This document shows positions 7,533 through 16,309 of a stretch of 51,564 bases of DNA, piece after piece. The DNA lies in assembly GCA_028867435.1 (NCBI GenBank), contig JAGWGI010000006.1, forward strand, positions 1 to 51,564. The letters run 5' to 3'. This stretch comes from Microcaldota archaeon (lineage in GTDB: Archaea > Micrarchaeota > Micrarchaeia > Micrarchaeales > CABMGC01). The number at the start of each line of letters is the position of its first letter. The stretch's first letter is position 1. The notes beneath the pieces were generated by a model. It saw nothing but the letters and a program-made list of their open reading frames with translations. It searched no databases and was not told the DNA's origin. The translations under genes were made by a program, and so were the position numbers.

Positions 7533-10500
7533 TCAGCCTGGCATCGTGTAGTTGTTACGCACATAGCTTGCCTTTGGTGCAACAGGCGGAAGCCCTCCGG
7601 TGTAGTTGTCTAGCGAGAAAATCATCACCTGATTGTAGCTGTTGATGAAGTTCATGCCGGTGAAGTTCCCAGGATAGACGAGCTTAAATCCTGGCAGCTT
7701 GCCGAAGAAGAATCCCTTGTAGTAGCTTGAGTTGTAGAAGAGTGTAGGCGCATCGGTTATGGTATCATTTGGACCGTTTGGCGTGAAGAGCACCAAGAAG
7801 TCGCCGAACTGTTGGGTTGCTCCTGGAGGCTTGACTATGCCGTAGAAGAAAGTCTGGCTTGGCACTATGAGCATGTTTGTCACATTACCAGAAAGTGTGG
7901 TAAGGTGCGCAGCGTTGCCGCCGTTGAATATATTGGAAGGCACGCAGTATGTGGTATTGAGGAAACTGTTGCCTGCCAGCAGCAGGACCTTAAGCGACTG
8001 AGAGGTTGAGTTGCTTGAAGGGCAATAATTGTTTATGCTGTTTAGCTGCGCAGGTACGAAAGCGTATATTGGGGAGTGGCTCAGTTCGCACTGCGATGAT
8101 CCAAGCTGGTATGGCTGGCCTGCTGCCACGCCCTGCTGCTCGGCATATGCCAGGCTCGTCTCGTTTACGTGTACGCATGCCAGGAAGTTGAGTGCGCCCC
8201 ACTTCTGCATCAGCTGGTCGTCAAATAGCACGTACTTTGCCTGTATCGAGTTCATGAAGCTCGCAAGCGTCGAGGTGTTTACGTTGTCGGGCTGGGAGAG
8301 CACGTACTGTGCGGCAGTTTGATAGTCGGATGTGGCGACGGAGTTGTCGCCCCTTAGCACTGCATTGCTGTTGCCAAACCAGTTTATCCAGTCCCCATAG
8401 TCCCACCAGGAGAGTATCCTAGGCGCAAATGGCCCGACGTTTGCCTTCATCCAGGCAAGAGCATGTAGCCACTGCTGGGTTATCGTCTGGCAGTACATGG
8501 TGTACCCGATGCCGTTGCCGGAGTTTGCAAGCTGGGTGCATTGCGAGGCTTGCGGGGTGTTAGGGGTGAGCGCGGCTGAGGCGAGGTTGATAAATACTGC
8601 GCCTTCCAGCAGGGCGGCGATTATGGCTACTGCAACAACTGTCTTCATGAAGGTGTTGTCAAGGTTGAAGCTTGGAATTGAGATGACCCCTTTCTTGAAG
8701 CTAAAGCCGTTCTGCGCGTATATGAACAGCTCTCCGATTATCGCGCAGATCGCGAGGATGTACCCGAGCCCGAAGTGTGGCAGGTACTTGACCTCGATCA
8801 TCCCTGCGATGGCAAGAGGCCAGACTGCGGCAAGAGAGAGAATGCTGAACTTGGAGTTCCTGTTGTAGATTGCAAGCAGCATGAGCGCGGTGAATACCGC
8901 AAGAACCAGCCAGATTATGATGTTTATCCCAAGTATGCTGTATCCGATTATCCCGAACCCATTGGCCCCGAAGTTGAAGTTGTAACCAGTAGGGGCGTAT
9001 TCTTGGACTGTAGCAAAGAGCGGGATTGACGGAGTAGTGAAGTGCTCGCTGAGTTGTATATACTTTTGGACCGGCTCGCCAAGGGAGGTGAATGCCACCA
9101 ATATCCCGACTATGATTGCCATCAAAACAAGCCAGCCAAGGTACGCCTTGAAGTCAAGCCGCTTGAACAGTATCTTGTTCTGGTGCAAAATCTTCGGGAT
9201 GTACTCTATTAGGGCAACTAATATCAGTGCGAAGAGAGGGAACCCTACGACTATAGGAACATGCAGCAGGGTCGGAACCCTGTTAGTCAGCTGGCTCCCA
9301 TATGGGGCAAAGACTGCGTAGAATACCGCAATTATCGCAAGCACTATCACATTCATAGTGTAGAACGGCTTGGTATTCTCCCTCCTTAGAACTGAGACTA
9401 TTCCTTGCAGCAGTATGTAGATTGCAAGAACCCCAGCGTCAACTGTGTAGTAGTGGGCTCCTAGGAAGGTTGACGCAAAGGCGATTCCTGCCAGTATTGC
9501 AAACCTCTTGTCATTCATGTTGTTTACTGCGAGCAGATATGCGGCGTAGAAGAAGAAGAGCGATAATATGCCCCATGGCTCGAGAAGCTGCTCCCCTGCT
9601 ATGAATGTGGTTATTATCGCCGGCATCGAGGCTGTTAGGGCTGCGCCTATTATTGCTGGGAAGTCGCCGTACTCGTGGCGGATGAACAGGAAGACAACAA
9701 AGACCAGCAGCGAGGCAGCTATTGGGGGATAGAAACTGCTAACCTGGCTCATCAGGGTCGTGCTAAATGCAGTGTAGTGGAACTGAAGTGCATTGGTCAG
9801 CCCGTACCAGTATGCCTGCAGATATGGGATGATCGGCTCAAGCCTGTGGACGCTGCCTGCGGTGAGGGTAGGCCATGCAGAGTGGTCGTAGAGCACCTGG
9901 TAGCCGTGCACTAGGATATACTCGGAGGTCATCATTGTGAAGTACGGGTCGAATTCGAAGAATGACGGTGCTATCGATAGGCTCATCAGCCTTGTTGCGA
10001 ATGTGAGAAGTATCAGCAGTATTAGTATTATCCAGACAATGTTGCCCAGTAGGTCTGGGCCGGTTCTGGCGGAATTGAGGAGTATGAATTCTTCCTTCTC
10101 GTGGGCCTCTTCCAACTTTCTTTGCTCGTCGTTGTGAAGGTTCTGGATCCTCTGCTTCTCTTCTGGGGCAAGGTCTCTTGCTAGATTGAACTCCTCCTGC
10201 TGCTTTCTCCTCAGGCCCTCTTCCTCCTCGCTGTGCTTTGAGACGATGCTTTTGTCGAGCTTTAGCGCGTTTATTTTCTGCCTCAGATCAAAGAGCCTCT
10301 CCTTGTGCCTCTTTCCTGCTGAGTCTGGAGTCTGCGAGGTCGAGATACCAAGAAATGGCTTTATCGCCTCAGTGGAGAATGTGGAGAACACCCCCTGCCA
10401 GAAGCAGAGGACTATGCCTATTATAGTTAGTATCGCTACGTTTGTGAGGTAGAGGTGTATCGAAAAGGCGAATGCCGTGGACCAGTTTATCAGGTAGGAC

Positions 10501-10664
10501 TCAAGCCATATCATGGTGCTTGGGAAGATCAACCCGAAGACGAAGCCTATGGCAATAATTTCGAACATGCCAAGCTTGGTCTTCTTGAGAAGTGCCAGAG
10601 AGAGGAAAAACCCCGGCAATATTATTGACAATAGGGCTATTAATATCGGAAGTAGCAGACTCAT
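7533..10664 (-). CDS. aglB: Oligosaccharyltransferase AglB (STT3 family) with extra N-terminal module
   Basis: 1043 residues. Transfers a lipid-linked glycan to Asn of N-X-S/T sequons at the outer face of the membrane. The catalytic WWDYG is near residue 753-757, and the first acidic motif EFDPYF is at 237-242. Many membrane helices fill residues 205-700, with a globular external C-terminal domain. Unusual is the front: three hydrophobic helices within residues 1-92, then a charged, probably coiled-coil stretch at 117-195 rich in Glu, Lys and Gln, before the STT3 core starts with a helix at 205-222. The core is typical; the front module is not part of standard AglB. Near GT4, galU and galE genes. 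Confidence 0.93.
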   Translation of the reverse strand: MSLLLPILIALLSIILPGFFLSLALLKKTKLGMFEIIAIGFVFGLIFPSTMIWLESYLINWSTAFAFSIHLYLTNVAILTIIGIVLCFWQGVFSTFSTEAIKPFLGISTSQTPDSAGKRHKERLFDLRQKINALKLDKSIVSKHSEEEEGLRRKQQEEFNLARDLAPEEKQRIQNLHNDEQRKLEEAHEKEEFILLNSARTGPDLLGNIVWIILILLILLTFATRLMSLSIAPSFFEFDPYFTMMTSEYILVHGYQVLYDHSAWPTLTAGSVHRLEPIIPYLQAYWYGLTNALQFHYTAFSTTLMSQVSSFYPPIAASLLVFVVFLFIRHEYGDFPAIIGAALTASMPAIITTFIAGEQLLEPWGILSLFFFYAAYLLAVNNMNDKRFAILAGIAFASTFLGAHYYTVDAGVLAIYILLQGIVSVLRRENTKPFYTMNVIVLAIIAVFYAVFAPYGSQLTNRVPTLLHVPIVVGFPLFALILVALIEYIPKILHQNKILFKRLDFKAYLGWLVLMAIIVGILVAFTSLGEPVQKYIQLSEHFTTPSIPLFATVQEYAPTGYNFNFGANGFGIIGYSILGINIIIWLVLAVFTALMLLAIYNRNSKFSILSLAAVWPLAIAGMIEVKYLPHFGLGYILAICAIIGELFIYAQNGFSFKKGVISIPSFNLDNTFMKTVVAVAIIAALLEGAVFINLASAALTPNTPQASQCTQLANSGNGIGYTMYCQTITQQWLHALAWMKANVGPFAPRILSWWDYGDWINWFGNSNAVLRGDNSVATSDYQTAAQYVLSQPDNVNTSTLASFMNSIQAKYVLFDDQLMQKWGALNFLACVHVNETSLAYAEQQGVAAGQPYQLGSSQCELSHSPIYAFVPAQLNSINNYCPSSNSTSQSLKVLLLAGNSFLNTTYCVPSNIFNGGNAAHLTTLSGNVTNMLIVPSQTFFYGIVKPPGATQQFGDFLVLFTPNGPNDTITDAPTLFYNSSYYKGFFFGKLPGFKLVYPGNFTGMNFINSYNQVMIFSLDNYTGGLPPVAPKASYVRNNYTMPG

Positions 10665-10695
10665 GAAGACACGTACTTTACGCTTTCCTTAACAG

Positions 10696-10702
10696 TTTAT
10701 AT
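10696..10702 (-). promoter_or_regulatory. TATA box of aglB
   Basis: Minus-strand ATATAAA centred near 10699. A start 26 bases on (about 10673) gives a leader of some nine bases before the ATG at 10664. It sits back to back with the promoter of the geranylgeranyl reductase gene in a 76-bp divergent region. Confidence 0.6.
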
Positions 10703-10714
10703 TGATTTAATAAC

Positions 10715-10723
10715 ATATTTAAA
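10715..10723 (+). promoter_or_regulatory. TATA box of the geranylgeranyl reductase gene
   Basis: ATATTTAAA centred near 10719. Transcription would begin about 10744-10745, so the second of the two tandem ATG codons (10741 and 10744) is the likely leaderless start. Confidence 0.6.
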
Positions 10724-10740
10724 CAGATGCAAAAGGCGAA

Positions 10741-11847
10741 ATGATGAGAGATGAGGTTGCTGTTGTTGGCGCTGGAACCGCTGGTCTGCTGGCCGCAAAG
10801 AGGCTAGCGGAGCTGGGGATAGAAACCCAGGTGTACGACCAGAAGGAGAGGCCTGGCATACCTGTGCGCGCTTCAGGGATACTCTCAATAAGCGGGCTTG
10901 AAACGCTGGGCATTGACTACAGGAAGGTTGTAACCAACACCCTTTGCGGAGCAAAGCTGCACATGGGCAGTGAGGTACTAAATGTCCGTGCTCCAAGACC
11001 GATAGCCAAAGTTCTCGACCGATTTGAGCTCAACGAGCTCTGCTATGCGGATGCTCAGAAACTGGGCGCAAGGATGATCACTAAGAGCAAGGTTGACGGC
11101 AAGCTGCTTGAGAGCCTGAATGCTGATAAGTTTATAGTGGGGGCTGATGGGGCGGTTTCTGTAGTCGCGCGGCACTTCGGCTTCCCTGAGATACCAAGGC
11201 ATGTGCTAACCTACCGTGCCGAATATGATTACAGGCTAGTGGAGAGTGACATGGTTGAGCTCTTCTTTGACAACAAGATGATACCGGGATTCTTTGGCTG
11301 GATTTCCCCGAACTCCAAGGACGTCGCTGAGATTGGGATAGGAATCGATTCCGCATCAGGAAACAGCAGAGCGGCCTTCGAGCGCTTCAAGAAGGTGAGT
11401 GAGATTGCGCAGATAGTGGCAGGGGGGAAGATAATCGGCGAGGGCGCAAGCATAATCCCAATAGGGATAAGAAAGCACTTTGTTGACGATAAGAGGGGTG
11501 TGCTGCTTGTCGGAGACGCTGCAGGGCAGGTAAAGCCTACGACAGGCGGAGGAATAATCTTCGGCGGCAACGGAGCGAGATATGCAGCGCAGGCAATATC
11601 TGCTTGCATATCGAAAGGCGCTTCACTTGAATACTACGAAAGGAGCTGGAGAAAGGAGTTCCAAAAAGAGATGGTACTGCACTCCTTCTTCTACAACATG
11701 TACGCCTCTATGAACAGCGGGCAGCTTGCATGGATGGCAAAGGTGCTCAAGTTCATGGGATTCGAGAAGTTCCTTGCACAGTATGGGGACATGGACAGAC
11801 CGAGTCTCATGATAAAAAGATTCCTGCTCAGGGGTCTTGCAAAGTAG
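10741..11847 (+). CDS. Geranylgeranyl reductase family flavoprotein
   Basis: 368 residues. Reduces the double bonds of geranylgeranyl chains during archaeal membrane ether-lipid synthesis. FAD-binding GAGTAGLLAAK is near residues 10-20, and the second flavin motif GDAAGQVKPTTGGG is near 258-271. Between them lies the substrate-side domain with the VRASGILS loop. Length is close to digeranylgeranylglycerophospholipid reductases (about 390). The two ATGs at 10741/10744 differ by one residue. The gene converges on glyS two bases away. Confidence 0.85.
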   Translation: MMRDEVAVVGAGTAGLLAAKRLAELGIETQVYDQKERPGIPVRASGILSISGLETLGIDYRKVVTNTLCGAKLHMGSEVLNVRAPRPIAKVLDRFELNELCYADAQKLGARMITKSKVDGKLLESLNADKFIVGADGAVSVVARHFGFPEIPRHVLTYRAEYDYRLVESDMVELFFDNKMIPGFFGWISPNSKDVAEIGIGIDSASGNSRAAFERFKKVSEIAQIVAGGKIIGEGASIIPIGIRKHFVDDKRGVLLVGDAAGQVKPTTGGGIIFGGNGARYAAQAISACISKGASLEYYERSWRKEFQKEMVLHSFFYNMYASMNSGQLAWMAKVLKFMGFEKFLAQYGDMDRPSLMIKRFLLRGLAK

Positions 11848-11848
11848 G

Positions 11849-13312
11849 CTAAGGATACTGCAGCTCCTTGGAAAGATGCGCTTCAATCTCGGATATCTTT
11901 ATCCTTTCCTGATCCATCTTGTCCCTTTTTCTCAATGTTACAGTCTCATCTTTAAGGGTCTGATAGTCCACGGTTATTGCAAGCGGGGCCCCGATCTCGT
12001 CTAGTCTCCTGTATCTCCTGCCTATCGCGCCTGCAGAGTCAAAGAACACATCGTATTTTGTGCGCAGCGGGGCGAAGATTGATTCCGCTTTCTCTTGCAG
12101 CCCGTCCTTCTTCATGAGTGGAAGTATGCCCAGCTGCACAGGCGCAAGATAGGGCTTAAGCGAGAGGTACACTCTCTCATTGGGCTTGTCGTCGATTATG
12201 TTGTGGTCCAGCATGGTGTATATGCTCCTGTCTATGCCCATTGAGAGTTCGAATATGTGCGGCAGAACCTTCTGGTCGTTGTCCATCACCTCGAAGTTGG
12301 CCTTGCTGAGCTTTGCATGGCTAGACAGGTCGTAGTCAGAGCGGTAGTTGCATGCAACCAGCTCCAGCCAGCCAAGCGAGGTCTCCACCTCGAAGTCGAA
12401 TGCGACTGAGGCATAGAACGCCTTTTCCTTTGCGCCAAGCTTCCTGAACCTGCTCTTCTTCACGTCTATGCCGGTCTTTGAGTAGAAGTCAACCAGCAGC
12501 CCAAGATAGTATGCCACCAGCTTGTTTGGGACTGCTCCGGATTCAACTGCAGCTTTGCAGCTAATCCTCTTCGGCTGGAACTCGCCATCAAGCATTATGT
12601 TCAGTTCTACGTTCTCGACCTCCCCGAAGTTGCTGATCTCGTTGAGCTTTGCAGGATTGCAGAACACCTCTATCTCCGCCTGGTAAAACTCCCTCATTCT
12701 TATCAGGCTCTGTCTCGGGGAGATCTCATTTCGAAAGCTCTTGCCTATCTGCGCAATCCCAACTGGCAGTTTGCCACGCATCACCTTGAATACCCTTGGG
12801 AAGTCTACGAATATCGACTGGCAGGTCTCTGGACGCAGGTATGCAGGCGTTGCCTCTGGGCCTATGCCAACTCCGAACATCATGTTGAACTTGTACGCCT
12901 TCCCAAGAGCACCTTTGCACTTCTGGCAGAGAATCTTACGCTCTGCTATGACCTTGTCGAACTCTTCAAGATCCGCGCTCTCAGGCACTATGACGTTGCT
13001 CACCTCTGCTATCAGCTTGTCTGCCCTGTAGATTGAGTTGCACTTTGTGCACTTGACGATCGGGTCTGCAAAACTTGCCAGGTGGCCTGAAGCCTCGAAC
13101 ACCGACTTCGACATTATCTGCGAGCCGTCAATTTCGAGCATGCCGTCCCTTCTGACAAGCTCGCGCCTCCAGAGCTCTACGTACTTGTTCTTTAGGCTAA
13201 CTCCGTTCGGTCCATACTCCCAGAAGCCCGCAGGCATGTCAGGGTATATCTCGCAGCTTGGAAAATAGAAACCGCGCTCAAGCGCGAGCTTCATTATTTC
13301 GTCGTAATTCAT
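11849..13312 (-). CDS. glyS: Glycyl-tRNA synthetase (archaeal/eukaryotic dimeric type)
   Basis: 487 residues. Class II enzyme charging tRNA-Gly. The N-terminal GFYFPSCEIYPDMPAGFWEY is the GRS1-type start, followed by an inserted zinc site (CTKC near residue 88 and CQKC near 134), motif 2 (FRNEISPRQ ... REFYQAE) and the C-terminal anticodon-binding domain. Shorter than typical archaeal GlyRS (about 560-570), apparently through loss in insertion loops. The tRNA-Gly(CCC) gene lies at 50.6 kb. Confidence 0.95.
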   Translation of the reverse strand: MNYDEIMKLALERGFYFPSCEIYPDMPAGFWEYGPNGVSLKNKYVELWRRELVRRDGMLEIDGSQIMSKSVFEASGHLASFADPIVKCTKCNSIYRADKLIAEVSNVIVPESADLEEFDKVIAERKILCQKCKGALGKAYKFNMMFGVGIGPEATPAYLRPETCQSIFVDFPRVFKVMRGKLPVGIAQIGKSFRNEISPRQSLIRMREFYQAEIEVFCNPAKLNEISNFGEVENVELNIMLDGEFQPKRISCKAAVESGAVPNKLVAYYLGLLVDFYSKTGIDVKKSRFRKLGAKEKAFYASVAFDFEVETSLGWLELVACNYRSDYDLSSHAKLSKANFEVMDNDQKVLPHIFELSMGIDRSIYTMLDHNIIDDKPNERVYLSLKPYLAPVQLGILPLMKKDGLQEKAESIFAPLRTKYDVFFDSAGAIGRRYRRLDEIGAPLAITVDYQTLKDETVTLRKRDKMDQERIKISEIEAHLSKELQYP

Positions 13313-13333
13313 GCGGATGGCGCCTTGTGAATA

Positions 13334-13834
13334 TTATTTGCCCTCTTTCTTCTCAAGTAGCTTCTTGCCTACCAGCTCCCTGTTCTCGAAGTCCTTCTTT
13401 ATCTTCTCGTAGTCCTCACTGGTCATTACCCTGCTCAGTATGTACTCGGAATACTGCATCGCGACCTGCGAGATGTCAACTAGTACAGACTGCAGCTGCG
13501 CGGTCTTTAGCACGAACTCCTTGTCAGGCTTTAGCACCTCCACGCCAACAGGGACATAGTTGAATGTGACGTTTATAAGCGCACCCAGATCCTTCATCAG
13601 CGCTGTTACCGCTGCACTGGTAGAGTATTTATCGCCCAGCTTTATGGGCTCTTCTATCTCTCCAACGCAGTAGATAACCCCTGGGGCCTTGAGCAATTTG
13701 TTGCTGACAAGATCTGTCATCACAGGCTGCAGATCCTCAGCCTTCTCGCTCTGCATGTCGAAATAAAGCTTTACCAGCAGCCCGCCACTCTCAAGAGTCT
13801 TCCTTGTCAGCTCTTCAACTTCGCTCTTTGCCAT
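13334..13834 (-). CDS. Hypothetical protein between GlyRS and HisRS
   Basis: 166 residues, not recognised. An alpha/beta look: a first helix, strand LLVKLYF, a mixed central part with GVIYCVGEIEEPI, then a strand NVTFNYVPVGVEVLKP and a long helical C-terminus ending in charged KKLLEKKEGK. No signal peptide, membrane helix or metal ligands are visible. It starts one base after the HisRS stop and ends 21 bp before glyS, so it is translated with two tRNA synthetases, which hints at a translation-related role but does not show one. Confidence 0.75.
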   Translation of the reverse strand: MAKSEVEELTRKTLESGGLLVKLYFDMQSEKAEDLQPVMTDLVSNKLLKAPGVIYCVGEIEEPIKLGDKYSTSAAVTALMKDLGALINVTFNYVPVGVEVLKPDKEFVLKTAQLQSVLVDISQVAMQYSEYILSRVMTSEDYEKIKKDFENRELVGKKLLEKKEGK

Positions 13835-13835
13835 C

Positions 13836-15116
13836 TCAGTCGCCCTTGTTTATCTTTTCTATTGCCTCGTCTGCAGTGAGCGCAACCTCCTCGCCGCTCA
13901 CAAGGTCGCGCAGCTTGACGCTTTTATCCCGGACTTCCTGCGGGCCTATTATCATAGCATAGCGCACCTTGAGTGCGTTGGCGTACTCCAGCTGCTTGGA
14001 GAGGCTACGTTCCATTATGTTTATATCTGTATATATGCCTGCGCCCCTCGCCCTGCTTGCCATGCCCAGAGCGTATGCGTAGTTCTCCTGGCCGATGCAG
14101 GCTATGAAGAGCTTGGAGTAGGTGTTTATTACCGGGTTGCCGGAGATAAGGTCGTATATCCTGTCTATCCCTATCGAGCTGCCTACTGCCGGCATGCCTT
14201 TGCGCGCGTAGATGCCGATCAGGTTGTCATATCTTCCGCCGCTGCCTACAGAAGGCAGCCTGGTTGTACCCTGCATTGCTATGTACTCCCATACAAAGCC
14301 GGTGTAGTAGTCAAGCCCCCTTGCCAGAGAAAGCTGCAGCGAGACGTTCTCTTCAACGCCGTAGTTTGAAAGCAGCTCGAGAAGGCGCCGCGCCTTTTCG
14401 ACCTCCTCCTTTGTGCCCTCGATGTTTGCGGCTACGCTCTCGAGTCTCTGTGAATTGTCGCCACCTTCAAGCAAAAACTCTAGGAGCTTCTCGGAATCCC
14501 TCTGTGGTACCCCGAGTTTTGCGATCTGCTCTGTAACCGCGTCCCTTCCTATCTTCTGCAGCTTGTCTATCGCCCTTATGACAGCCGCAGACCTCTCTTG
14601 AGGCACCTTGAATGAGGCGAGAATCTTGTCCAAAAAGACCCTGCTGTTAAGCTCTATTGCAAAGTCCTTTATGCCAAGCTCCTCGATTGCCTGAGCTGGC
14701 GCGGCAATCACCTCTGCGTCGCTTTCTACCGAACCGCTCCCTATCACGTCGACATCTGCCTGCGTGAACTCCCTGTAGCGCATTTTCTGCGGCTCGTCCC
14801 TGCGCCAGACCTGCCCAATTTGGTAGCGCCTAAATGGCAGCGGCATGTTGCCGTTCATCGCCACGTATCTTGCCATTGGTATCGTGAGGTCGAACCTTAG
14901 GCCCGAATCGTCATCGTCTATCTTGTATATCTGCTTGCTCGTCTCTTCCCCGTATGCCTTTGCGCTGAGCACATCAAGCAGCTCCACTCCAGGAGTTTCT
15001 AGCGGTGAGAAGCCGAATCTCTTGTAGGTCTCCTCTATTACTGCAGTGATTTTTTCCCTGGCAATCGCTTCGCCGGGCCCGAAATCACGAACGCCTCGCG
15101 GCTGCGATATAGCCAT
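13836..15116 (-). CDS. hisS: Histidyl-tRNA synthetase
   Basis: 426 residues from the ATG at 15116, the normal HisRS length. Class II enzyme charging tRNA-His. Motif 2 is QVWRRDEPQKMRYREF (near residue 110), HisA motifs are AKAYGEE-like near 55 and GLDYYTGF near 266, and an anticodon-binding domain closes the protein. An upstream ATG at 15149 is in frame but would overlap the thioredoxin gene and add 11 residues with no family support. Confidence 0.95.
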   Translation of the reverse strand: MAISQPRGVRDFGPGEAIAREKITAVIEETYKRFGFSPLETPGVELLDVLSAKAYGEETSKQIYKIDDDDSGLRFDLTIPMARYVAMNGNMPLPFRRYQIGQVWRRDEPQKMRYREFTQADVDVIGSGSVESDAEVIAAPAQAIEELGIKDFAIELNSRVFLDKILASFKVPQERSAAVIRAIDKLQKIGRDAVTEQIAKLGVPQRDSEKLLEFLLEGGDNSQRLESVAANIEGTKEEVEKARRLLELLSNYGVEENVSLQLSLARGLDYYTGFVWEYIAMQGTTRLPSVGSGGRYDNLIGIYARKGMPAVGSSIGIDRIYDLISGNPVINTYSKLFIACIGQENYAYALGMASRARGAGIYTDINIMERSLSKQLEYANALKVRYAMIIGPQEVRDKSVKLRDLVSGEEVALTADEAIEKINKGD

Positions 15117-15127
15117 ACAAGCACTTG

Positions 15128-15448
15128 TCACAGATTGGTTGTGAGCCATTTCTTTAAGCTCTCCTTGGGCAGCGCACCTATGGAAATTGCCTTTACCTCC
15201 CCTTTCTCGAAGAGCATTGCGGTAGGTATGCTCATCACGTTGTAGCGCTCTGCTATCTCCGGGTTATTGTCAACGTTTAGCTTGTAGAACTTGACCTTGT
15301 CCTTGAAGTCTGCGGAGACCTCCTCCACTATCGGGGAGAAGACCCTGCATGGCCCACACCATTCCGCCCAGAAGTCCACAACTACCGGCTCCTTGGCCCC
15401 TATTACGTCCTTTTCAAAATTATCCTTCGTGATATCTGAGATTGCCAA
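15128..15448 (-). CDS. trxA: Thioredoxin
   Basis: 106 residues from a TTG start at 15448. Cytoplasmic disulfide reductase with active site WCGPC (C31 and C34), followed by the cis-proline loop SIPTAM. The TTG is chosen because GGTG stands five bases before it and the product has the classical thioredoxin length; the long open frame upstream would add 23 unlikely residues. A TATA box at about 15484-15489 predicts a short leader of some 13 bases. No thioredoxin reductase is in the window. Confidence 0.92.
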   Translation of the reverse strand: MAISDITKDNFEKDVIGAKEPVVVDFWAEWCGPCRVFSPIVEEVSADFKDKVKFYKLNVDNNPEIAERYNVMSIPTAMLFEKGEVKAISIGALPKESLKKWLTTNL

Positions 15449-15483
15449 ATAAACACCTTTTAATTGATTCTGGGGAGAATAGA

Positions 15484-15489
15484 TATATA
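15484..15489 (-). promoter_or_regulatory. TATA box of trxA
   Basis: TATATA centred near 15487; a start 26 bases on, about 15461, leaves a 13-base leader that contains the GGTG ribosome site before the TTG start. Confidence 0.55.
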
Positions 15490-15513
15490 ACCGTTTATCG
15501 CTTCTGGCTACCC

Positions 15514-15945
15514 TCATTCTCTTGCCTTAAAGGTTTTCTTCAGAATCCCTTCGAGCACCTTCTTCTCTTTCTGGGCTCCTATTATCTGGGAGAACGCTAC
15601 CATCTTGCCAAGGTGCTCCTCGTGCCTTGCTGCCAGCTGCTCTAGTGCATAGCTGTTCACAGTTGGCCTGAAGAGTGCAAAGATCCGCTCTGTAAGCTCT
15701 GGCTCTGACTGAAATACTTCTTTGTCCCTCTTCCATTCCGGCACCAGAGTCTCGAGCATCTGTACCAGTTTCCTGTCTGTAGGAACAATGGTTTGGGCAA
15801 ATGCGAGTAGGGAGGGAATGGCGCGTTCGTTCTCCGGCCTTACTGCGAACTCGCTTGCCCTCAAGTAGCGTTCCTGAGCTTCGTTGCGCCTAATCGTACC
15901 AAAGGGGCTTTGCAGCTTGTCATTTGAGATCCTTGGTCTTGGCAT
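15514..15945 (-). CDS. Hypothetical helical protein
   Basis: 143 residues from the ATG at 15945, starting MPRPRISNDKLQ. Not recognised. Predicted mostly helical, charged, without membrane segment or cysteines. GGGGGAG lies directly before the ATG and a TATTTAAAA box at 15975-15983 predicts transcription near 15953. The in-frame extension to 15996 runs through this TATA box and is therefore unlikely. It is divergent from the histone operon. Confidence 0.7.
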   Translation of the reverse strand: MPRPRISNDKLQSPFGTIRRNEAQERYLRASEFAVRPENERAIPSLLAFAQTIVPTDRKLVQMLETLVPEWKRDKEVFQSEPELTERIFALFRPTVNSYALEQLAARHEEHLGKMVAFSQIIGAQKEKKVLEGILKKTFKARE

Positions 15946-15974
15946 CTCCCCCACAATATTCTGTTCTCGGCGGG

Positions 15975-15983
15975 TTTTAAATA
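15975..15983 (-). promoter_or_regulatory. TATA box for the hypothetical gene at 15514-15945
   Basis: Minus-strand TATTTAAAA, 26 bases before a predicted start near 15953 and about 34 before the ATG. It shares a divergent region of under 160 bp with the histone promoter. Confidence 0.55.
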
Positions 15984-16017
15984 GGAACCTCAGCATTCGT
16001 TTCCTAACAGGGCAGGC

Positions 16018-16025
16018 TATAAAAG
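16018..16025 (+). promoter_or_regulatory. TATA box of the histone operon
   Basis: TATAAAAG centred near 16021. Transcription should start near 16048, two bases before an ATG at 16050 that opens an eight-codon reading frame rather than the histone gene. Confidence 0.55.
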
Positions 16026-16049
16026 AATGTGAGTGATAATATCCTTGTG

Positions 16050-16076
16050 ATGAGTAAGATCAAGTCTGACAAGTGA
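16050..16076 (+). CDS. Possible leader peptide upstream of histone
   Basis: ATG at 16050 opens MSKIKSDK and stops at TGA 16074-16076, whose last base is the first of an ATG (16076) in frame with histone. The predicted transcript begins about two bases before this ATG, so the frame would be leaderless and translationally coupled by TGATG overlap. The evidence is positional only and the peptide may be chance. Confidence 0.3.
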   Translation: MSKIKSDK

Positions 16077-16099
16077 TGACGATCTTGAGTGCTGATAAG

Positions 16100-16309
16100 A
16101 TGGCAAACATACCCAACCAAGCCATAAAGAAATTGATAAAGAGGTATGCAAAGGTCAACATAACAGAGGATGGGGCCGAAGCCCTGGGGAGGATACTTGA
16201 GAAGAAGGCGATGAATATATCGCGCTTTGCTGTGAAGAACGCAAAGAAGCAGGGCAGGAGCAAAATAACCAAGGAAGATGTTCTGAGATCTACAGTAGAT
16301 AGTGAGTAA
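16100..16309 (+). CDS. Archaeal histone
   Basis: 69 residues from MANIPNQAIKKLIKR. Histone fold DNA-wrapping protein. The three-helix pattern is intact: helix 1 with IPNQAIKKLIKR, long central helix with EDGAEALGRILEKKAMNIS, and GRSKITKEDV forming the last loop and helix. Upstream in-frame ATG 16076 would add an eight-residue tail (MTILSADK), possible because the short leader frame overlaps it. The next gene starts immediately at its stop (TAAATG). Archaeal histones usually stand alone, so the operon with two unknown partners is notable. Confidence 0.92.
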   Translation: MANIPNQAIKKLIKRYAKVNITEDGAEALGRILEKKAMNISRFAVKNAKKQGRSKITKEDVLRSTVDSE

